From: Alphaproteobacteria bacterium
Lineage (GTDB): Bacteria > Pseudomonadota > Alphaproteobacteria > ATCC43930 > CGMCC-115725
DNA length: 9,593 nucleotides
Assembly: GCA_030039815.1 (NCBI GenBank)
Contig: JASHUW010000304.1
Span: forward strand, 1 to 9,593
Reading direction: 5' to 3'
Under the pieces are notes generated by a model. The model made no database searches, was not told where the DNA came from, and worked only from the letters and a program-made list of their open reading frames with translations. Shown piece by piece: positions 6,582 through 9,593 of this stretch (its first letter is position 1; every line of letters begins with the position of its first letter). The position numbers and the translations under genes were made by a program.

Positions 6582-6708
6582 AGCCCCCACCCGCTCGCTG
6601 TGCGAGCGACCTCCCCTCCCCGGACTTGATCCGGGGATAGCGGGGGAGATGTAAATAACTCCGGCGCGCTCCCTCCCCCGCAAGCGGGGGAGGGTTGGGG
6701 TGGGGGCT
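6582..6708. repeat. Composite palindromic intergenic element with 11-bp inverted ends
   Basis: The element is bounded by AGCCCCCACCC (6582-6592) and its exact inverse GGGTGGGGGCT (6698-6708). Inside are three further palindromes. They are gctcgctgtgcgagc (about 6593-6607), ccccggacttgatccgggg (6619-6637), and a pair of 11-bp arms ccctcccccgc/gcgggggaggg with a 2-nt loop (6671-6694). A short AT-rich patch gatgtaaataac lies between the last two. Units of this kind are frequent intergenic repeats in sphingomonad-like genomes. The element fills nearly all of the gap between bcp and the DUF455 gene and contains no credible gene. Its DUF455-side end lies within a few codons of where homology to that family begins. 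Confidence 0.72.
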
Positions 6709-6723
6709 TGATCCGTGCGGGAA

Positions 6724-7188
6724 TCAGAGCGCCTGCGCCGCCTTCAGCACCGCGGCGACATGGCCGGGCACTTTGACCTTGTGCCACACCCCGCGCACCA
6801 CCCCGCCCTTGTCGATCAGAAAGGTCGAGCGGTCGATGCCCATGTACTTGCGGCCGTAGAGGCTTTTCTCGACCCAGACGCCGTAGCTCTCGACCACCTT
6901 GCCCTCGGTGTCGGCGCCGAGCGTGAACGGCAGCTGGTACTTCGCCTTGAACTTGTCGTGCGAAGCGACCGAATCCTTGGAGATGCCGATCACCGTCGCG
7001 CCGGTCTTGCCGTAATCGGGGAACGAGTCGCGAAACCCGCAAGCCTCGGCGGTGCAGCCCGAGGTGTCGTCCTTCGGGTAGAAATAGAGCACCACCGGCT
7101 TGCCCTGCAGCTTCGACAGCGTCACCGAGCCGCCGCCGTCGGTGGGCAGGGTGAAATCGGGGGCCTTGTCGCCGACACTGACGCTCAT
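6724..7188 (-). CDS. bcp: Thioredoxin-dependent peroxiredoxin, BCP/PrxQ type
   Basis: The 154-residue product is a full-length cytoplasmic peroxiredoxin that reduces hydrogen peroxide and organic hydroperoxides with electrons from thioredoxin. The active site PKDDTSGCT has the peroxidatic Cys45 with Thr42, and the supporting arginine is probably Arg120 (GIDRSTFLID). Cys50, five residues on (CTAEACGFRD), is the expected resolving cysteine, as in the E. coli protein, so it should act as an atypical 2-Cys enzyme. APDFTLP (9-15) and VVLYFYPKD (32-40) complete the fold signature. The start ATG 7188 overlaps the glnE stop as ATGA and has an AGGAGG Shine-Dalgarno 9 nt upstream, inside the glnE 3' end. 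It is therefore probably co-transcribed with glnE. Confidence 0.95.
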   Translation of the reverse strand: MSVSVGDKAPDFTLPTDGGGSVTLSKLQGKPVVLYFYPKDDTSGCTAEACGFRDSFPDYGKTGATVIGISKDSVASHDKFKAKYQLPFTLGADTEGKVVESYGVWVEKSLYGRKYMGIDRSTFLIDKGGVVRGVWHKVKVPGHVAAVLKAAQAL

Positions 7189-9593
7189 CTCGTCTCGCCT
7201 CCTTTTTGCCCTTTGCTGGGTTCCGTCCGCGATCGCGATGCCCGCTGGGCGGGCTCGGCGATCAGCCGATCATAGCATTGGCGCACGGCGGTGCAGGCCG
7301 TCGTGATATCCGCGTCGAGGCGGGCGAAGTCAACCGCGCCGACGCAGCGCGCCAGCGTCGCACCGGCCGACCCCTTCAGCGCCTCTCCGTCGGGCGTGCG
7401 GTCGAACAGCAGGGTCAGGAAGACTCGCACTGCGCGCAGGAGCAGGAGCGCGTCGCCCAGCGTCCGGGCTGCCTGCGGGTCCAGCGCGCCGGCGTCGCCG
7501 AGCGCGGCGATGGCGCCGGCGATGTCGTGGTGCAGCACCTGCGGCGCGCGCGGCGCCTCGCGCAGCATCAGGTACTGCGCGATGAATTCGAGGTCGACGA
7601 GCCCGCCCCGCCGGTAACGCAGATCGAACGCCGCCGGGCGCGGGTGCTCGTCGGCGATGCGCCGCCGCATCTCGGCGACATCCATCACCAGCTTGGCGGG
7701 GTCGCGCTTTTCGCGCAGCGCCGCCACGACAGCCGCCTCGATGCGGCGGCACAGCCGTGCGTCGCCCGCCACCGGGCGGGCGCGGGTCAGCGCCATGTGC
7801 TCCCACGTCCACGCGTCCTCGCGCTGATAGTGCGCGAAATGGCTGAGGCTGGTCGCGATCGGCCCCGAGGCACCGGACGGCCGCAGCCGCATGTCGACCT
7901 CGTAGAGCCGGCCTTCCGCGGTCGGTGCGGTGATCGCGCCGATCAGCCGCTGGCAGAGCCGCGCGTAATAGGTCGAGATCGCCAGCGGTCGCGGGCCGTC
8001 GGATGCCTCGCTTGCCGCGGGGGCGTCGTAGATCAGGATCAGGTCGAGATCGGAGGCCGCGGTCATCTCGCGACTGCCGAGCCGCCCCATCGCCATGATC
8101 GCGACCCCGCCGCCTGGCACCTCGCCGTGCAGGCGCGCGAGCTCGTCCGCCACGGTGGGCAAGAGCGCGCCCAGCACGGCCTCGGCGATATCGGCATAGG
8201 CGCTTCCCGACGCCGCCGGATCGAGCGTCCGGTGCAGCAGCTGCACCCCCACCTGGAAGCGCCGCTCATTGGCCCAGCGGCGCAACAGGTCGAGCGTGTC
8301 CTCGAAGTCGCGGGCGCCAGCGGTCATCTCGCCGAGCTCAGCGGCCAGCGCGTCGCCTCCCGGCAAGGGTGCGAGAAAATCCTCGCTCAGCACTGCATCG
8401 AGCAGCGCGGGGCGGCGCGCCAGCATCTCGGCGAGCAGCGGCGCCTCCGCCATCACGTCGGCGACGAGGCGCAAGAGTCCGGGATTGGCGTGGAACAGCG
8501 AAAGCAGCTGGATCCCCGCCGGCAGGCGCGAGAGGAACGCGTCGAACCGGCCAAGCGCCGCGTCGGGCGCGGCGCTGCCGCCAAAGATGCGCAGCAGCTC
8601 CGGCACCAATTCGGTGAGGATCTCGCGCGCCCGCTGGCTGCGCGTCGCGCGCATGCGGCCGTGGTGCCAGTCGCGCACCATGGCCGCCACGGCCTCCGGC
8701 TTCGCGAAGCCCATCGCCGCCAGCGTTTCCAGCGTGCCGGGATCGTCGTCGGCGCCGGTGAAGACGAGATTGCCCGGCCCGGCGAGGCTCGGCGCCTCTT
8801 CGAACAGCTCGGCGTAGCATTTCTCGACCGAGCCGAGATGGCGCAGCAGCTCGCCGGTGAAGGCCTCGGCGCTGGGATAGCCGAGAAACACGGCCAGCCG
8901 GGCGAGGCCTTCGGCATCGCTCGGCAGCCGGTGGGTCTGGCGATCCTCGACCATCTGCAGCCGGTGCTCGACGCGGCGCAGGAAGCGGTAGTCGGCGGTC
9001 AGCGCGGCGCGGTCGGGCTCGCCGATTCGCCCGGCGGCGGCGAGCCGGGCGAGCGCCTCGCAGGTCGCGCCCACCCTGAGGTCGCGGCGCCTGCCGCCCC
9101 AGATCAACTGTTGGGTCTGGGCGAAGAACTCGATCTCGCGGATACCGCCGCGGCCGATCTTGATGTCGTGCCCGAGCACCGCGATGCGCCCGCCGCCGCG
9201 ATGCGCCTGGATCTGGCGCTTGATCGAATGGATGTCGGCGATCGCCGCAAAATCGAGGTGTTTGCGCCAGATATAAGGCTGCAGCTCGGCAAGAAAGCGT
9301 TGCCCGGCGACGCGGTCGCCGGCCACCGGCCGCGCCTTGATGAGCGCGGCGCGTTCCCAGTTCTGCCCGACGCTTTCGTAATAATTGAGCGCCGCACCGA
9401 CCGACATGACTAGCGGGGTCGAGCGCGGGTCGGGGCGCAGCCTGAGATCGGTGCGAAAAACGTAGCCATCGCCGGTGCGCTCGTCGAGAATGCGCACCAG
9501 TTCCCGGGCAAGACGGTTGAAGAAACCGTGCAAGACATCCTGCGCCACTGGCGCGGCTCGCGTCGGGGCGTACAGCAGTATGAGGTCGATATC
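7185..9593 (-). CDS. glnE: Bifunctional glutamine synthetase adenylyltransferase/adenylyl-removing enzyme (5' end outside window)
   Basis: This cytoplasmic enzyme attaches AMP to a tyrosine of glutamine synthetase and removes it again, under control of PII and glutamine. The 802 residues seen run to TGA at 7185-7187. The frame is open to the right edge, which cuts through the N-terminal catalytic motif DIDLILLY (residues 1-8 of the fragment). The adenylyl-removing domain continues with RTDLRLRPDP (47-56) and GRGGIREIEF (147-156). The C-terminal adenylyltransferase domain has GSREMTAASDLDLI (506-519, metal ligands Asp515 and Asp517), VDMRLRPSG (566-574) and RRGGLVDLEF (661-670). Both catalytic halves look intact. 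Compared with family members of about 900-980 residues, roughly 80-170 N-terminal residues are missing, all beyond the window. The stop overlaps the bcp ATG as ATGA, indicating an operon. The last 15 or so residues are polar and variable. Confidence 0.96.
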   Translation of the reverse strand, partial: DIDLILLYAPTRAAPVAQDVLHGFFNRLARELVRILDERTGDGYVFRTDLRLRPDPRSTPLVMSVGAALNYYESVGQNWERAALIKARPVAGDRVAGQRFLAELQPYIWRKHLDFAAIADIHSIKRQIQAHRGGGRIAVLGHDIKIGRGGIREIEFFAQTQQLIWGGRRRDLRVGATCEALARLAAAGRIGEPDRAALTADYRFLRRVEHRLQMVEDRQTHRLPSDAEGLARLAVFLGYPSAEAFTGELLRHLGSVEKCYAELFEEAPSLAGPGNLVFTGADDDPGTLETLAAMGFAKPEAVAAMVRDWHHGRMRATRSQRAREILTELVPELLRIFGGSAAPDAALGRFDAFLSRLPAGIQLLSLFHANPGLLRLVADVMAEAPLLAEMLARRPALLDAVLSEDFLAPLPGGDALAAELGEMTAGARDFEDTLDLLRRWANERRFQVGVQLLHRTLDPAASGSAYADIAEAVLGALLPTVADELARLHGEVPGGGVAIMAMGRLGSREMTAASDLDLILIYDAPAASEASDGPRPLAISTYYARLCQRLIGAITAPTAEGRLYEVDMRLRPSGASGPIATSLSHFAHYQREDAWTWEHMALTRARPVAGDARLCRRIEAAVVAALREKRDPAKLVMDVAEMRRRIADEHPRPAAFDLRYRRGGLVDLEFIAQYLMLREAPRAPQVLHHDIAGAIAALGDAGALDPQAARTLGDALLLLRAVRVFLTLLFDRTPDGEALKGSAGATLARCVGAVDFARLDADITTACTAVRQCYDRLIAEPAQRASRSRTEPSKGQKGGETR
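7198..7203 (-). promoter_or_regulatory. Strong Shine-Dalgarno of bcp within the glnE 3' end
   Basis: AGGAGG on the minus strand is followed by a 9-nt spacer and ATG 7188. It is the best ribosome binding site in the window and fixes the bcp start. It lies within the last codons of glnE, so bcp can be initiated independently while remaining in the same transcript. Confidence 0.65.

Noticed and set aside
6582..6708. Possible riboswitch or structured ncRNA between bcp and DUF455
   Set aside because: The structure is simple repeated palindromes without a recognisable aptamer pattern, better explained as dispersed repeats.
5795..7042. Extended DUF455 frame reaching back through the repeat and into bcp (415 codons)
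   Set aside because: The upstream part is a shadow of bcp plus repeat-derived low-complexity sequence. It would overlap bcp by over 300 nt. It stays open only because the GC-rich repeat lacks stops in this frame.
7206..9413. Very long open frame on the plus strand opposite glnE (735 codons)
   Set aside because: It is a GC-driven antisense shadow. The composition is dominated by Arg, Ala, Gly and His with no domain signature, while the opposite strand encodes an unmistakable GlnE.

Overview
The window is GC-rich, gene-dense chromosomal DNA with almost no intergenic space. It most likely comes from an alphaproteobacterium, with Sphingomonadales as my best guess. The guess rests on the style of the proteins (GlnE, Bcp and DUF455 neighbours), the many 4-nt start/stop overlaps, and intergenic palindromes such as cccggcgaaagccggg and ccccggacttgatccgggg, which I know to be common in that class. 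I could not run a taxonomic search. No rRNA, tRNA, CRISPR array, insertion sequence or phage gene is visible.

Left end (1-1087, + strand): the last 48 codons of a short-chain dehydrogenase, probably the dehydrogenase half of an aldolase/dehydrogenase, followed by a full-length LsrF-type 3-hydroxy-5-phosphonooxypentane-2,4-dione thiolase. This looks like the end of a small sugar-phosphate or autoinducer-2-type catabolic operon. Its last stop codon overlaps the stop of the convergent gene by 4 nt.

Middle (1084-3622, - strand): a tightly coupled trio read from high to low coordinates. It holds a DUF169 (COG2043) protein, a small exported protein with four cysteines that I do not recognise, and an alpha/beta hydrolase. 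Each junction is a GTGA overlap. A palindromic repeat (3663-3743) and a possible -10 box lie in front of the trio.

Right (3754-9593, - strand): glnE (its 5' end is outside the window), bcp, a DUF455 ferritin-like protein, and a membrane adenylate cyclase with a dCache-like periplasmic sensor. glnE and bcp overlap by ATGA, and the DUF455 and cyclase genes also overlap. Between bcp and DUF455 lies a 127-bp composite palindromic element (6582-6708). It sits where the DUF455 start should be, and that gene has no ordinary start codon covering its full homologous N-terminus.

Functionally, glnE controls glutamine synthetase in response to nitrogen status, bcp removes peroxides, and the cyclase would turn an extracytoplasmic signal into cAMP. 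The cyclase sensor carries a residue pattern like that of amino-acid-binding dCache domains. The co-directional glnE makes a nitrogen or amino-acid link attractive but unproven. I see no defence, toxin or mobile system. The least described items are the DUF169/exported protein/hydrolase trio and the repeat-displaced DUF455 start. No stretch over 300 bases lacks a gene; the largest gap is about 200 bases at 6527-6723.
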